Positions 37,401-50,100 of a stretch of DNA of 64,000 bases are shown here, piece after piece (positions within the stretch are counted from its first letter, which is position 1; each line of letters starts with the position of its first letter). The stretch lies in contig NC_092677.1 of NCBI RefSeq assembly GCF_964355755.1, positions 5,151,001 through 5,215,000 on the forward strand. Direction: 5' to 3'. The notes under the pieces were generated by a model, which was not told where the DNA came from, did no database searches, and saw only the letters and a program-made list of their open reading frames with translations. The position numbers and the translations under genes are program-made. The stretch comes from Antedon mediterranea (lineage: Eukaryota > Echinodermata > Crinoidea > Comatulida > Antedonidae).

Positions 37401-38369
37401 AACAGCCTGGAATGGGCCAACAGAGCCGTTGTAGGCTTTAATCATAGGATCGAAAACAACATCGTATTCAGTAAGAATGGATTGGAATTGGGATTTCACA
37501 TTCTGTGGGAGGATATGGTCTGGATCTAGCTTGACATAATCAGAAAACGCGACAGAGGAAGGAGGCTTACAGGGCTTAGATGGCGACTTTTGGGGAATAG
37601 CATTTTCGGCCGACAATGGCACAAAGGTGGGTCGGACTTGGCAAAAATGTTCGTGTCGTTTGATGACCTGAGGTGTGTCGGTGGAGTTTGGGATACGTAC
37701 CCTTCCCGCAACACTAGAGACCAAGTCAAACTTTGGCCAGGTTCGAGGAAACGTACCCTTACTATGTGGTTCGAGAGCAAACACGTCATCTTGTTGGATG
37801 AAGTCAGACGGAATGGCTACCTCGATAAATTCTCCCGGCCATATAGTGGTCTCCTTTTCAGGAGCACGAAGCACACAAGCACGTCGAACCGTGTTATGGT
37901 GAAGGCCCTGTACCTGGGAACCATAGATGTACGTGGTACCGTCACCCAATTTGATTTCCCGCTTCGCAGGTCGGAGGGCGATATCATTTAGCTCCATAAA
38001 AGGAGTTCCGGCAAGAATGTCGACGTCAAGTTTTTCGACAACGAGACCCTCAAATTTGAATTCCCTGTCGTCCCTTGTGAGAATAATTGTGGTTTCGCCT
38101 ACGACCGAAAGTGGGGAAGATCCGTCAGCCTGATGGGCAGACTGAGAGCTACTTTTAATGGTGGCGCCAAGGGCAGTGGCAGCAGTAAAGGCAATCATGT
38201 TTCCTGTAGCCCCACTGTCTAGTGTGATTCTGGCTGTGTGGTGTTGGTGAAATGTGTCAAGGTATGGGGACTGGCGAACTTGGACTCGTAAAGCTGTCGA
38301 CGGTGCACTATTATCACCAGGTTCATCCGAGGTGTTATCATCATCGATGATGCCAACGATTTGTCGGGC
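34482..38369 (-). CDS. Pol polyprotein (protease-RT-RNaseH-integrase)
   Basis: The frame is open from about 38369 to the stop at 34482; the first Met of the long ORF is at 38198. The protease active site DSGATGN lies just upstream of that Met, so translation must enter from gag. RT follows ([13 protein letters not shown], and [10 protein letters not shown], where the usual YxDD box is LADD), then RNase H ([26 protein letters not shown]), an HHCC zinc finger ([18 protein letters not shown]) and a DDE integrase core ([26 protein letters not shown]). There are no stops or frameshifts across ~1290 codons. It is probably a competent or very recently active copy. The AADV first Asp of integrase is inferred. 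Confidence 0.88.
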   Translation of the reverse strand, partial: ARQIVGIIDDDNTSDEPGDNSAPSTALRVQVRQSPYLDTFHQHHTARITLDSGATGNMIAFTAATALGATIKSSSQSAHQADGSSPLSVVGETTIILTRDDREFKFEGLVVEKLDVDILAGTPFMELNDIALRPAKREIKLGDGTTYIYGSQVQGLHHNTVRRACVLRAPEKETTIWPGEFIEVAIPSDFIQQDDVFALEPHSKGTFPRTWPKFDLVSSVAGRVRIPNSTDTPQVIKRHEHFCQVRPTFVPLSAENAIPQKSPSKPCKPPSSVAFSDYVKLDPDHILPQNVKSQFQSILTEYDVVFDPMIKAYNGSVGPFQAVVNMGPVQPPQRKGRVPQYSRDKLVELQDKFDELEEVGVFVRPEDVGVQVEYLNPSFLVKKESGGYRLVTAFAEVGRYAKPQPSLMPDVNSVLRNIAKWKHIITTDLTKAFYQIPLSRASMKYCGVATPFRGVRVYARCAMGMPGSETALEELTCRVLGDLIKEGVVAKLADDLYCGGDSLEELIYNWRRLLQCIYKCGLRLSASKTVICPQTTTILGWTWSLGSIRANTHRISTLKACTPPPTVKGLRSFIGAYKVLARVLPQCASLIALLEEAIAGLQSKETIHWYDALHEAFKVAQNALDSNKVIVLPHPDDQLWIVTDGAVKSHGLGATLYVTRESKPQLAGFFSAKLRARQVTWLPCEIEALAIAAAVKHFSPFIIQSRHNTCVLTDSKPCVQALEKLCRGEFSVSPRVSTFLSTASRYQISIRHLAGSANVPSDFASRNAPPCSVDNCQVCSFVNGAIESTVLRSSIRDFITGDAKLPFTSRPARLAIQSECLDLRRVKAHLIQGTRPSKKLTNVRDIKRYLNCCSIGRDGLLVVNRTEPLSLKHECIIVPRPVLNGLLTSLHVRLDHPTSHQLKLSVRRHFFALDLDKTIEQVSESCHHCGSIRTVPTTAIEQSTDDPPSKLGVTFAADVLKRERQLILVVRETVTSYTLSCLISDEKHDTLRRDTLIRLCIGMCPVEGPSATIRTDPAPGFMALVHDPVLLKHRISIEIGRVKNINKNPVGEKAVRELSEELLRQEPGGGPISPTVLAVATSRLNSRIRTRGLSSREMWTQRDQFTHDQIPISDRKLIISQQHLRASNHAHSEKSKASVACAAPDVSITVGDLVYLWTDRRKTCARDRYLVVSVDGKWCNVRKFTHSQLRSATYRVKKSECFTVPTDVHHSPTPTSQRHCDTSDEEPDFTVDPSLFPPPEVPSTLSASPDEVNDKSSSIQTPEESPMEVPAQLSHRTSTRSRRFPRHLADYVLDL

Positions 38370-39303
38370 TTAAGGCCATGTATTTCCTGTCTGACTCGGG
38401 CAAATGAGGGCATTCACTGAGGAAATGCTTGTCGTCCGATCGGCCGCTCTGTTTACAGATAGGACAGGACTTGTGTTGGGAAAACTGTGGTCGGGAGAAT
38501 GACTGCCGAGCATTGGAATTTCGGCGTGAATCAGTAGAGCGGGGTGTGAAAGCTGAAGGAGAGCGAAATGTGGATGACCGAAAAACACGCGCATCATCCG
38601 CAGTTCGTAACTCTTCTAAGAGAGAGTCTAAAGCTTGAGAAATCTCCGGTTTCACTGACGCTAGAGTTCGAGTGCGGAGCTCAGTGCCATACCTTTGCTT
38701 AACCAACTTAGGAAGGCCTTTGTGGATGAGAGAGAGCCAAGTAAGAACTACCAAATTTTCCAACGAGGGTGAAAGTTCTTCGTCCTCCTGTATTTGGGCG
38801 TCATGGTGGGAAATGCCCCCGTCTTGACGTAGTAAATTATCATGGACGAAAGCAACTAAGCGCTGATAGAGATCTTCCGGCCTTTCATTATCTTGTAAAA
38901 GTATATCAGCAAAATCAATAAAATGGGCGCCGGTTGACTGGAATCCATAATGCAGTCGGATAGTTTGCCAAATTTGTGAAAGTGAGGAGGAGCTTTTAAC
39001 AATGGTATTCCGGGAAATTATAGGGCAAAAATTAGCGATCTGACCGAGCATGAGTTCAAGGATAGTGAGTTTTTGTTGGGCGGTATGACGACGTGCAACA
39101 GGTACCTCCTCATTGTCGTCAGTTAAGCCGCGAAGGGGGGATGCCCTGGTTTTGGGACGCCAAACAGAACCATCTAGGAGAAATGGGGCAAAATTTGCAT
39201 CAAGTGAGAGTGTGTAGATAAGGTTTTGCTTCCAGTTTTCGAATGTATTTATAGTTTCGTTCTTGGTTAAGCACCATTGCTTGGGTGCTCTAGTACCGGC
39301 CAT
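38341..39303 (-). CDS. Gag-like protein with zinc knuckle
   Basis: The start is chosen at [10 protein letters not shown] (39303); an upstream in-frame Met at 39345 adds LTR-proximal residues and is less likely. The N-terminal region has [17 protein letters not shown]. The C-terminal zinc-knuckle-like [19 protein letters not shown] is the nucleic-acid-binding element of Gag. The stop at 38341 overlaps the start of the open pol frame (about 38369-38341), which is in the -1 frame. This implies a -1 ribosomal frameshift within about 30 nt. Confidence 0.85.
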   Translation of the reverse strand: MAGTRAPKQWCLTKNETINTFENWKQNLIYTLSLDANFAPFLLDGSVWRPKTRASPLRGLTDDNEEVPVARRHTAQQKLTILELMLGQIANFCPIISRNTIVKSSSSLSQIWQTIRLHYGFQSTGAHFIDFADILLQDNERPEDLYQRLVAFVHDNLLRQDGGISHHDAQIQEDEELSPSLENLVVLTWLSLIHKGLPKLVKQRYGTELRTRTLASVKPEISQALDSLLEELRTADDARVFRSSTFRSPSAFTPRSTDSRRNSNARQSFSRPQFSQHKSCPICKQSGRSDDKHFLSECPHLPESDRKYMALSPTNRWHHR

Positions 39304-39501
39304 GGTAAGAAATATATACAGAAGTCTAGGTGTTGTCAGTTGCACGTGTGAAGCAACAGCCGATCGGCGCCTGTGAAAGCGTAGAGTATGTGATGATATG
39401 CTAGCTCGATTTGTTGGGCTAGGCCTACTAGATTAGGTAGGCTACTCACCAGTACTAGTCGAATAATGGTGGGTGGGCTCGTAATCGTATAGCTGCCACC
39501 A

Positions 39502-39658
39502 CGCCAGTAAGGCAAAAGGCACACCACAATAAAGACGACCGGACACGTAAGACTCAAGAAGAATAAGATCTTTATTCGTCAAAACCAAATATCACAACAA
39601 TAACATAACAACCAGCGGCCATGATATATATACCTAGATAGGGGGCGCTAGACTGGCG
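39502..39658 (-). repeat. 5' LTR (157 bp)
   Basis: This is the partner of 34205-34361. The sequence just inside (minus TGGCGTGGTGGCAGC) is a candidate primer-binding site; the matching tRNA is not identified. Confidence 0.88.
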
Positions 39659-40473
39659 CTGCTTTAAACGTCAATTTAGCAACTTATTAAGTCGTTTCAT
39701 AAGCAGAGAATGTATAAAGCAAGTATACAATGCAGACATGTTAGATAGAAATATACTAAAAGACATGTAATAAACGTGTTAGAAGAACGTAATAATTGTA
39801 CTTTCTACACCGAGCGGCGGAAAACCCATTCACAGTCACAGTTATTTGAGCGAATACTGTACTTGGCCTAAAACACTAGCGCTGTATTTTAATTTAAATA
39901 TTTGGCTTACGGTTACGAAAATACAAGGAAACATCATTTTATAATTTTACTATTAATATTATTAGGCTATTTATTGACCTATTAAAGATCGCTAAATATG
40001 TTTTTTTTTGTGGGGGCTTAGGTACAGTAGCTCTCTATTCTAGCCTCCCTGTTGTACACTTCTCACTGTACGCCTCACATTATATAAAATAATACGACGT
40101 GAACTCTAAACAAAACCCCGATGAAAAACAATTTACATGAATTCTATAAACTTTCTTATTTATTGTTTGCCTAAACAATAGAGAAAAAATAAACTTTGTT
40201 ACATACAGTAACAGGCGGGTTCAGATTACCTAAATATGATGGTAGAGGCCTAAACAATAGAAACAAAACAAACTGATACCCACGTGTGTGTTGTCGCGGG
40301 CGTCGTACCGGGAGTTCCATATTTTACCAGTAAAAAGCTACAAAGTGATGACGTCATGGTCCACACGGCAAATACAGGCACGCGGCAATTACACATATTT
40401 TACACGCGCGACAAACGCGGGTTATGGTACATGATTTGTAGTCAGTACTGTAGTGTGTATTCATCTGTTGCAG
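39659..40473. other. Upstream region of the Ig-sialidase gene
   Basis: No exon can be confirmed. A signal-peptide exon ending in phase 1 should lie here or further upstream but was not recognised. The frame of the Ig exon stays open back to an ATG at 40284, but those residues look non-coding. Confidence 0.35.
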
Positions 40474-43400
40474 GAAAAACTGCAAAAATTCATTTTAATA
40501 TGTTCTTAAAACAAGAAATTAATCAATTTATTTTTTGTAAACTTGAATCCAATGAATGGAAGAAAATTGCCGATAGTTTTACAGATTGTGGCAGATTTGA
40601 AGTTCAATATGATAATAAAAAGCAGACTGGTTTTCTGGAAATATCTAAAGTTGAAACTTCTGATGCTGGTGAATACCGTTGCCAATATATGCCTAAAGAA
40701 AATGAGAATTTTATTTATTCAGCAAAAAGCCAACTACAAGTTTGTAAAACGTGTAAGTATACTACAAATTGTAGTTTTGCCATATTTACATTATAAAGGA
40801 CTGTTCAAATAAAATATTAAGATGCTGGAATGAAAACTATAAGTTAGGGAAAAATAAATTTGATTTTCTTTTTTTTTTTTTTTTATTTTTATCGTGTTTT
40901 GTTAGTACTTTACAAATCATTAGTGCGCACAAATCACAGATATTTTTGATACACTTTACAACACAGAATTTGACCTAAAATGTATTCATACTTTTAGATA
41001 TGACACATCCGGAAACAGGATTCTTGTGTGTGCAATGTAAGTACATATTTTGACTCTTTTATTGTCTCTATGAAAAATAGATGTGATAATTAACTGTTTA
41101 AGAGCATACTTTCTACTTTCTATTAAGCTATTATCTCCTAAAAAAATTATTAAAAATTTCTCGAAATAATATTAGATAGGACGCATCGTAACATATACAT
41201 TAAAGCTTGTCTACGACAATTGAATAATTGTACCAACGGCGTCGCCGTAGGCCTACTCAAGCTATAAGCATTTCAGTCGATCAATTTATACCGTTAACGG
41301 TATTATCATTGTAAACGGTTTATTTGACGGTTACTTTTATATTTTACGGAACTCACGTTTATTCAATGATTTAAATATGACGATTTTTTTAAATGATAAA
41401 TAAGTCTGTCTGATATTGTTTGAGTAATAACATAATGAAAATTGTAGGAAATTTGGATACGCTCGATTGAATGTGATGAACTGTGAAGAAAGTGATAATC
41501 CAATTTTTAAATTTCAGATTGCCATAATGCCGTCATAACAGACTGGTCAAAATTTTACTTTAAATCATATCTAAAGTTCATTAGCTTTTATTATAAGTTT
41601 TAAAAAGTATAGGGGTCATCAACCATCCTTAAGAGCTATAATCGGTTTAAAAGTGGCATATTTTATACAAATTTGCATTAAATTACAAATTTTCAAGTGC
41701 ACGATTTTTAGAGTTTGACGTGGACGTGAGATATATAATATTTTTTTTTCGTAATAAATTAAACAAGCACAAGCAAGTTATGGTATCTAGCCTATTGATT
41801 TTTATTTTTATAATGTAGGTGAGGTGTTTTCTACAGCTGATGGTAGTGAACCAGGTAACACATACAGGTAAATTGTGTTATTACTATTTTAACAATTCAG
41901 TAATATACTAATGATGTGAAAAATCAAAGGAAACTAATAAGTACTAGTATGTAACACCTAAAAAACTCTAGGTCTAGCTGCATTTATTAATGTATTTTTC
42001 ACAATAAATGTCCTAATCCTTTGAAAGTGCACATGATGGGTTAAATAGTAGGTCTCGGCCACGGCAAATGTGAATTTAAAATAATTAATATGAATTTCAA
42101 AACATGGCAGCATTTTTAATATGTCACAGCACAGCAAATTTAAAAAGCCACATGGCTGCCACAGGTTTTCAATTTGTCTTGCCTTTTCAATTTGTCATCT
42201 TTGCCAACTCCAATGCATAATGTGAGTTTTGTCATGGTATTACACGATTATAATATAGTTTGGAGTACTGTATTAATTCAATATTAACTTGTAAGTGTTT
42301 ACCATAACATGTGTTTACCTTAACATTATACCAGTAGGTTTTATAGGTTTTCATATTCGTCGAAACTATTGAAAACATTTTTATAGTTTCTATTTATCTC
42401 ATTTTTGTATATTTTTTCAATAAGTATAAAAATGTTCCTTTGTTGTTTTTTAAGATATCCTGCTGTAGTCTTTATAAATTCCCATTTTCTTGTCTTTTGT
42501 GAGAAAAACGACTCAGATATAATAATGAGGAGAGGAAAGATGAACAGTAACGGTTTGATTGAATGGGAAAATCCAAAAGTGATTTTACAAGAAAATGGTA
42601 CAAGGTATTAATTTATATAATGAGAACATTATTGATGCATGAGTAATAACAATTCTCATTTCAAATTGTACTTGTTAAAGTGTTCCTGATGTGTCTACCA
42701 TTGTTGGTGCCAAAAATGTTTTTGAAACTTGTTCTTCACATGATTAAAACATGTCAATAATTTGTTCTTTATTTATTTTTTTACAGATTTCAGAACCTGG
42801 TGCCAATTGTGACAGATGTGAAAATGGGAAAGGTGATTCTCATGTGTGTTAGACAAAATAACAAGACAAAAGAGAGGAAGATAATAAAGATGAGAACAGA
42901 TGATAATGGAGAGAATTGGAAAGGACCAAGTGATGTACAACTTGATTTGAAAGACATTCCAGTAGATAGTTTAAGTAAGTAGATTTTGATTTGTATTTGT
43001 AATGAGAGTATGGGTGGCGCATTTGGTTAAAACATTTGTACTCCAATCTTTATTTCTTTTTTAAAAATAGCACTGATGAATATTTTGTGACTATATACTT
43101 AAAAATGCTGGATTTGTGTAAATTTACATTTTTCAAGGAGGCATTTTTTGGTTGATTACATTTTATAGATGTCACTAGCGAGAAGAAGTATTATATAGGA
43201 TATCTTTTTTCAGGGTTATTTTATTTATTATTAGGCTATCGCTCTCTATAGAGTGATAGCCTATTGTAATTGTCAAAAATTTCATTTTTTCTGCTCATTT
43301 TTTGTGTCTCGCAGATCTCTAAAACGGCGAAAGCTGTTCAGCTGTAACTCGGCCAGTAGGTGCACGTATATATGTAGTTGTGCACCTGACTTTGGCTTAA

Positions 43401-46400
43401 TGAAAATATGGCCGCGTAGCGTAACTACGATTTTCTGAAATTCTTAAATTGACTATAACTTAAAAACTAACAGCCTTTTTTAAATGAAACTTGGACACAC
43501 GTAAGCTTCATGTCAAGGGTCATCTTTCTGTATCATCAGCAAAATTTTGAAGATTATGTTTTTTTCGCGTACGCGCGCTTTGAAAGTTAAAAATGCTCTC
43601 TACACGTTTCAAGACATTTTAAGCATTTCTACGGTGGCCTATAAGTGTCACAGCAACTTTCAAAAAATATCACGGCAATTTTTTCAAAAAAATCCACGGC
43701 AATTTGAAAAAAGCCACGGCAATTTGAAAAAAGCCACGGCAAATTAAAAATAAAACATCGCGGCAAATTAAAAATAAAACATCGCGGCAATTTAACAAAA
43801 ATACCACGGCAACTTAAAAATGAAACACCACGGCAAATTAGTATTGAAACACCACGGCAAATTAATAATGAAACACCACGGCAAATTACAGAATGCCACG
43901 GTGGAAGTGAAACCTTTGGAATCTTCGATTTTTTCTGAGGTAAGTCATTATTTGTGCATTGATGTAAATATTATTATTATTATTATTACTTGTATAGCGC
44001 ACATGTATACAACATTAATTATAATCAGCGTCGCTTCACATCAATTAGTATCGTAAATATTATATTATATTAATATATTTAACTGCAGCAGTTTACGTCT
44101 TTATTGCACTCTTCTTGAACTTTCTAGGCCGGGCTAGACCATAGGCCTTATTACAAGGTAGGCCTAGGCCCTATAACATTCTACAATGTTTTAATATATT
44201 TACAGTATAAATCTGTTTTTTATATAACAAGTTTTTTTACAGTAGACCTAGCTACTACTGTAGGCCTAAGGCCTATGCCTTAGGCTAGTAGTAGGCATAG
44301 CTAGACCTAGTGCAATAAACACGTAAATGCTGCATTTAATTAAATTAATAATAATATAATAATTATTTATTTACTTCAATGCACAAATAATTACTTTACC
44401 TCAGAAAAAATCGAAGATTCCAAAGGTTTCACTTCCGCCGTGGCATTCTGTAATTTGCCGTGGTGTTTCATTACTAATTTGCCGTGGTGTTTCAATACTA
44501 ATTTGCCGTGGTGTTTCATTTTTAAGTTGCCGTGGTATTTTTGTTAAATTGCCGCGATGTTTTATTTTTAATTTGCCGTGATGTTTTATTTTTAATTTGC
44601 CGTGGCTTTTTTCAAATTGCCGTGGCTTTTTTCAAATTGCCGTGGCTTTTTTCAAATTGCCGTGGCTTTTTTCAAATTGCCGTGACTTTTTTTTAATGTT
44701 GCCGTGATATTTTTTTTAAGTTGCAGTGACACTACCGTACATTTCACATTTTTCAAACAAATTTGCGTTGTGCACGTAGCCCATATGCAGCCTAGAAAGC
44801 CCGTTTTTGCGCTTGATTATTGTTCTATATATTTTTGTGATACATTTCTTTCATATTTGATGAATTATGAATGTAAAATAATGACACGCGTGCACGTCAA
44901 ACTTTAAAAATCATGCTCTTGAAAATTGGTAATTTTATGCAAATTTGTGTAAAATTATGCCTATTTTGAATCTATTATAGTTCCTCAGGATCAACAGTGA
45001 CCCCCGATATTTTTAACTTAATATGTAAGTAGATATGTTGTAGATATGAATCCATGCAGAATTTTTACCTCTCGGTGGTTGTAGACGTCATCGTATGGCC
45101 ACAGGAATGTAAAATATAGGAATTTTTTCTCTTTCGGCACAGGTCGACACATTCAATAGAGCGCATACCACGTAAACGTTTTTCAATATTCTATTACTAA
45201 AACAATTCCTCTTTAGACTTATGAACTTTTTTTTTAATTTAAAAAGGTCATCATTTTCAAACAATTGAATAAACGTGAGTTGTGTAAAATAAAAAACAAC
45301 CGTCAACTAAACCGTTTACAATGCTAATACCGTCAACTGTTGACGCTTATTGAACAATTTTGATCCAGCTGTTCGTTCGTTATAATCGTTTTAGTGTAGC
45401 CTACTGTAGACTGAGCATGATAAATAACATGTGCGTGTTACGATGCATTGGGCGATAGCCTAACTCGTCACCATGATGAGTTCAAATTTAGTTATTTTAT
45501 TATTATTTTCGCTTTAAAAAAATAAATACAAATAACTTGTTTTCCAGGCCTTTGTGATGGTGTATGCTTAAGTTCTGGGAAATTGGTTGTTGCAGGAGTT
45601 TGGAATCTGGAAAGTAATGACAGTAAGAAATTACATACAGTAATAAACAATCTATAATAGAGGTGATAAAATAAGGAACCTTTAAACCTTAAACAATTAG
45701 TTTAATTTAAGGCATTTTTCTAAATAAAAACACTTGCATTGCCAAACCTATTTTTGTTCTTGCATCATCAATGCGCGAGATTATGAAAAAGGGATGCAAT
45801 AACAATCATATTCTCCCATTTTATGATGATAATTATGTGATGTAGAATTTAATAAAATCATCTTAAAACAAGTTCCTTGATATACATAATTTACAACACA
45901 TGTACGAAAGTGTTATTTGTAGATACAGTACTGAGAATCAAATATTATACTGTACTTTATTTGTATTTTTCAAATTTCAAATTATTGATTGTTTATTTTG
46001 CAGATAATTTAATTGTAATGACAAGTACTGATGATGGTGATATATGGAAAACTGTGCCTGTCTCTAAACCAGGAGGTGTTACATTAGGAACACACATACA
46101 AGTAAGTTTAAAGAACACAAAAGTTAATTTTAGATTGGTTTCTTTGATACACATTATCTATATATTTGTTAACAAGCATTTGCAGCCTTTGTGCTGCTGT
46201 TTGTATGTTTTTATACAACTTACCGAATTAAATAAATAAATCACTATCACACACAAATATGTTTTTCTGCATTATACCAATTAGTCCTATAATGTGATTT
46301 GTTAATTAGATTGCTGAAAATGCAAATAATCAAGTTTGTATTCTCTGTTCATTGGAAGACTGCAAGAAGTCTGTTAAAGTTTACAGCAATGATGGATGTG

Positions 46401-47249
46401 AAACTTTAAAGATTCAGGATGCATTGTTAGAAATAAACGTAGGATGTCAGGTACAGTACCACAATTTCACCTACTTTGTTTTACACATACTACGGTTTTA
46501 TGTAGAGAACTAAAGTATATTAGCGTCATTCATTGTTTTCTATTTTATTAGTTTGACCTACACGTCATGTCGAAAAAAGCCTATTTCCCGAAATTTAATA
46601 AATATATTAATAAAACAACAATAATAAACACACAATTACGTAGTCTTAGTGTGATTTGTTAGTTTCGCAAAATAAGACAATTGGATTTTTAAAAAAAAGC
46701 TTAATACTATATCATAAAGTATGAAAAGAAGATACTGTAAATAAAATAAAGAAAGGCTATATTATTAAAATAGGCCTATAATTCCGTCTGTGTCATGTAC
46801 GTAAGCTGTCACGTCCAAAATATAAGCTGGGAAGGGTTGGCGTCGCTACGTTGTATGAACAACTCAAAGTTTTTTACTTGATCTAATCAATTATTGTATA
46901 AAAGCTAAAAATTTTATAACAAATAATGAACAATGATGTACCGCTACATATTTAAAAAAAATTATTCTATTGATTAATATTGCTTCTTCATTCATCATTT
47001 CACAGTTACTTATATTAACTGGGTGGTTTAGGCTCAATTTTTCCTTTATGGACGGTAATAATATTTAATTTAATCATAATTAATTAATTATGTATTATTA
47101 TCTAGGGTGGTATTGTACGCTTACCAACAAAGACAAATGTTTTGTTACATACAAATGGACGTACCTTGAAATCGGCATGCACTATATTGTTCAATAAAGA
47201 CACTGGTCGGAAACAAGATTCTATCATTATACTGAGATTAGGTTCATGA
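40474..47249 (+). CDS. Ig domain + NEU-type sialidase-like protein (copy 1)
   Basis: Exons, all phase-consistent: 40474-40752 (Ig domain, symmetric phase 1-1, FCKLES..SDAGEYRCQY), 40998-41036, 41819-41867, 42455-42604, 42787-42974, 45548-45622, 46004-46101, 46310-46450, 47106-47249. The sialidase part starts GNTYR|YPAVVF (the FRIP-type motif, split across a junction). It has DIIMRRG, Asp boxes RTDDNGENW and TSTDDGDIW, LSSGKLVVAG and GCQ|GGIVRLP, as in NEU2/3/4. The first arginine and Asp region are kept. The catalytic Glu position reads His (THIQIAE for ECQVAE) and the second triad Arg reads Leu (ILCSL for LNAR). The last exon diverges from copy 2 after PTKTN and stops early, with AATAAA at 47253. 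It is likely a secreted or surface pseudo-sialidase; a signal peptide was not found. Confidence 0.78.
41171..41745 (+). repeat. Partial copy of an intronic repeat arm
   Basis: It corresponds to the reverse complement of about 44860-45450. Shared landmarks are GCATCGTAACA, CATTGTAAACGGTTTA, AACTCACGTTTATTCAAT, AATTTTCAAG and GTTTGACGTG. It sits two exons upstream of the main inverted array, so this repeat family has been inserted more than once in this gene. Confidence 0.6.
43215..45480. repeat. Large inverted repeat with CACGGCAA array
   Basis: The left arm holds about ten 20-25-bp units beginning CACGGCAA(A/T)TT (43668-43905). The right arm holds about thirteen units in opposite orientation, AATTGCCGTGG (44440-44735). 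Unique sequence inside the arrays is also mirrored (CTGAGGTAA..ATTATTTGTGCATTGA and its complement). The centre (about 44090-44330) is TAGGCCTA-rich. The left arm has an extra ~110-bp insertion with a (ATT)n start. It all lies in the 2.6-kb intron between sialidase exons 42974 and 45548. Confidence 0.85.
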
Positions 47250-50100
47250 GTTAATAAACTCATGTGGAAAAAACTTGCATATCAAAAACAGTTTTGTCTG
47301 GCTAATCGGCTAGACTTCTTCAGCATGAGGTGATGTTATTAACTGTTCCGTCATTATAGATTTTTTTGTAACCTCAGTCAGAGGGTGTTTAATAATTAAC
47401 TGTTGTGTATTATAATTATACTTTAAGTAGTTTGTAGAATAAGGAGAGGATACTTTTTTTCGAATGAAAATATCTTCTATTATATTTGTTAAAACATCAA
47501 ATTGCAGTAAATTGATTCAATTACCTCGTTAGTCTAATAAAAAATAATTTATATCACATTGTAATTCAATTCAAAATTATTTAATCATCCCACACGGGGC
47601 AATTCAAATAAAAAGGTCTGGATTAAAATGATCTTACAAAATATACAAAATATCACAATACACAGTACAAAACAAGTTTAATCAGCAAACGATTCGGTCA
47701 GACCTCCTAAGATAATGCAAACCTTCTCGATTTAATCAAACTTTTAAACCCCGGTTACGAGGCGGGTTTGTGAAAATGATTGGGTTTGTCCGTCTGATTA
47801 TATTGAAATTGCTATTTCGCCGACATTCATTTTGTAGCGCACGTGGTTTTGCGAGTTTTAACGGATTGCGTTTATACCAGGACGAGGTCACTGCTTCCTT
47901 ACTAACCAGATATTTCCGTAATCACTGCAGTGTATATCAGGAAAATCTTCCTTTGAATTATAGGTCTTCGTTACGAGATTCGACTTTAGACTTGCATAAC
48001 TATTTATCCGTACTGTACATTGGGTTCTGCGTTACGGGCTTTCTGTGTGTGCACACTGTGCATTGCGTAGCGAGCTACCACAATGACGCACGCGGCATCG
48101 ACAGTTTGCGAGCAAATATTTTTCTACGAGGCCCTTAATTGTTTATAGTCCACGAATGACAACGTAGTCAGAGACTACGACATGCTATCGTTCATAAGAA
48201 ACGAAAGCAATCTTTTTCAACCAACGGTTGCCGTCCGTGGCCAATCATTAAGGACTTTACGTAATTTATGAAACACGACACGACGGGAAGCCACATGACG
48301 GTGCTCATGAATAATAATGTATGCACGAGCTTTAACAAAGTGGGCGGAGCTTAGAGTGAAATTCCGTCGTCTTTAACTTTTTGATAACGATAAAGTTGCC
48401 AATTTCCCGTTTACGGAGAACGACTAGAAATAATGTGTAAATATACAGTTCAAATTAACTTAAACGTGGAATTTTCTAACTCTAAATAATATTTGAACGA
48501 GGCCCTAACTAGGCCTATGCTGTATCACCAGAACCAAGCGATTCAGTAGAGCCCCGCGCCACGAAACAGGGGAGGGAGGAAGATCGTCGTCTCAGGGTTC
48601 GTTACTAATAAAACGGTTATGTTGGCTGTATACGAATTTACGCTCTAGCGAATACAGGTAATTCGTCTTCTCCCCTAACCGTCATGTTTTGTATGTCCCT
48701 ATTATCATGGCTAGTCTGGCTTTTAGTTCAGTTCCGAACCTTTATGAGTAAACACCATGGTTATAACTTAATTGGCTCGTCTAATTAGGAGAGCCATTCA
48801 TGTTTGATAACTATGGAAATTGCAAGAAGAGGTATATATGGATGGAAACAATTACCATCAATCAGTTTCGTATGTGAACGTCAAAGAAAGGCGGTACATA
48901 TTTTATCGTCCGTTAAGTCGTACAACACCGTTGGCGACTTAGGTTAACGTAACTCTCAACCGTACATACATTTTATAGACATAACAGTGGAAATCGGTTA
49001 TATCCGGGTAAACGTAATTTGGGTGTTGTGCGTTCTTAGCTATCCGCTGCGTAACGCACACCGTCCTGGTACGGATAAGGCGACGACGACAATTTCACGA
49101 GTGACAAAAGTATTCAGCCTACGACAGGCTATTTTTTTATAATATAAAAGGCTACGATCATATACGAAGCAGTGGAAGGATATCCTTTTACTTTATCGTG
49201 GACAATTATGTTTATTAAGCAGTAGGTCTACATTTAATGTATGGTCTATACGACGGCCACCAACTTAACTTTAATGGGCAACACACATCACTCACTACAA
49301 CCATGGACCTATAAAGTATAGGTCCATGCTACCACAACACCCACTTGAGTTATACCAAATAATTATACTGGGAGAGAGTGATGTTCCATTCATCGCCAAT
49401 CAATACGTTTGTATAAACGTATATTAAATAATATTAATTCTAGAAGTAGCGCACAATTCATATTACCGAATTTTGCCCTTGCGTAAATTTATATAGATTA
49501 TTGTAGTAGCAATTCACAACATTGTCAGTAGTCATTTCGAAAAGTAAAAGAAGCCCATCTTAAAAAAAACCCACCCAAGAGTACTACAAAAGGCCATGGG
49601 CTTCTTTTCGAAGCTTATTAATTTGTCTGATGTTAAAAAAATCTTTAAGATTATATTTTTGTTCTGTACATCAGTAGGCCATGGAATTTGTTCTGAAATA
49701 AAAGTTATTATTAATTGATAAGCTGAATCAACTTGCCTACAGAAGGAAAATCCTCAAAACAATGATGTATTAAATACCCGATATGCCCTGCTTTATAATT
49801 AATTAGAGCATTTCATACTATATTTTACGTTACACTAAATGTTTACTAGGACTACTGAATGTTAAACAAATAAAATTGATAATAAATCATTCATTCTTAA
49901 ATTATTAAATAGAATATCAATTTAAAAACACAATTTAATGAAGAAAGAACAATAATTAAAAATGTATATTCTGAATAAAATGGAGAAGCATAACTCACTT
50001 GTTTTGTGTGTAAAAATGATAATAAATACTATTAATTTATACATAAATTATAAAGGTAAACAAAACCTTATTTTGATCTATGTACACTTTTCTTTCTGTT
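47250..50100. other. Intergenic between sialidase copy 1 and duplicated block
   Basis: No gene is recognised. A 122-codon open frame at 47770-48138 lacks domain features. There are short perfect palindromes at 49302-49328 (arms CATGGACCTATA) and an inverted pair at 49546-49558 / 49596-49608 (AAAAGAAGCCCAT). Confidence 0.45.

Larger units (their letters stand above)
34205..39658 (-). mobile_element. Ty3/Gypsy-like LTR retrotransposon, near intact
   Basis: Two 157-bp LTRs (34205-34361 and 39502-39658) differ at about two positions. They enclose gag and pol on the minus strand. Read on the minus strand, the LTR has a TATATATA box and AATAAA. Its ends are the inverted pair CGCCAGT/ACTGGCG rather than the usual TG/CA. 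A polypurine tract (minus-strand GAGAAGAGAAAAAAAAAA) abuts the 3' LTR. Gene order PR-RT-RH-IN fits Metaviridae. Confidence 0.88.

Noticed and set aside
34482-39658. Possibility that this is a complete exogenous-type retrovirus with an envelope gene
   Set aside because: No third ORF lies between integrase and the 3' LTR; only gag and pol are present.
43005-43060. tRNA-like A-box (GGGTGGCGCATTTGGTTA)
   Set aside because: No matching B-box at the right distance.
43668-44735. CACGGCAA arrays as a CRISPR or satellite centromere
   Set aside because: Units are directly abutting and variable. The two arrays are inverted copies inside one intron, fitting a foldback repeat.
47770-48138. 122-codon open frame
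   Set aside because: No recognisable motif, no splice or start context, and no similarity to neighbouring families.
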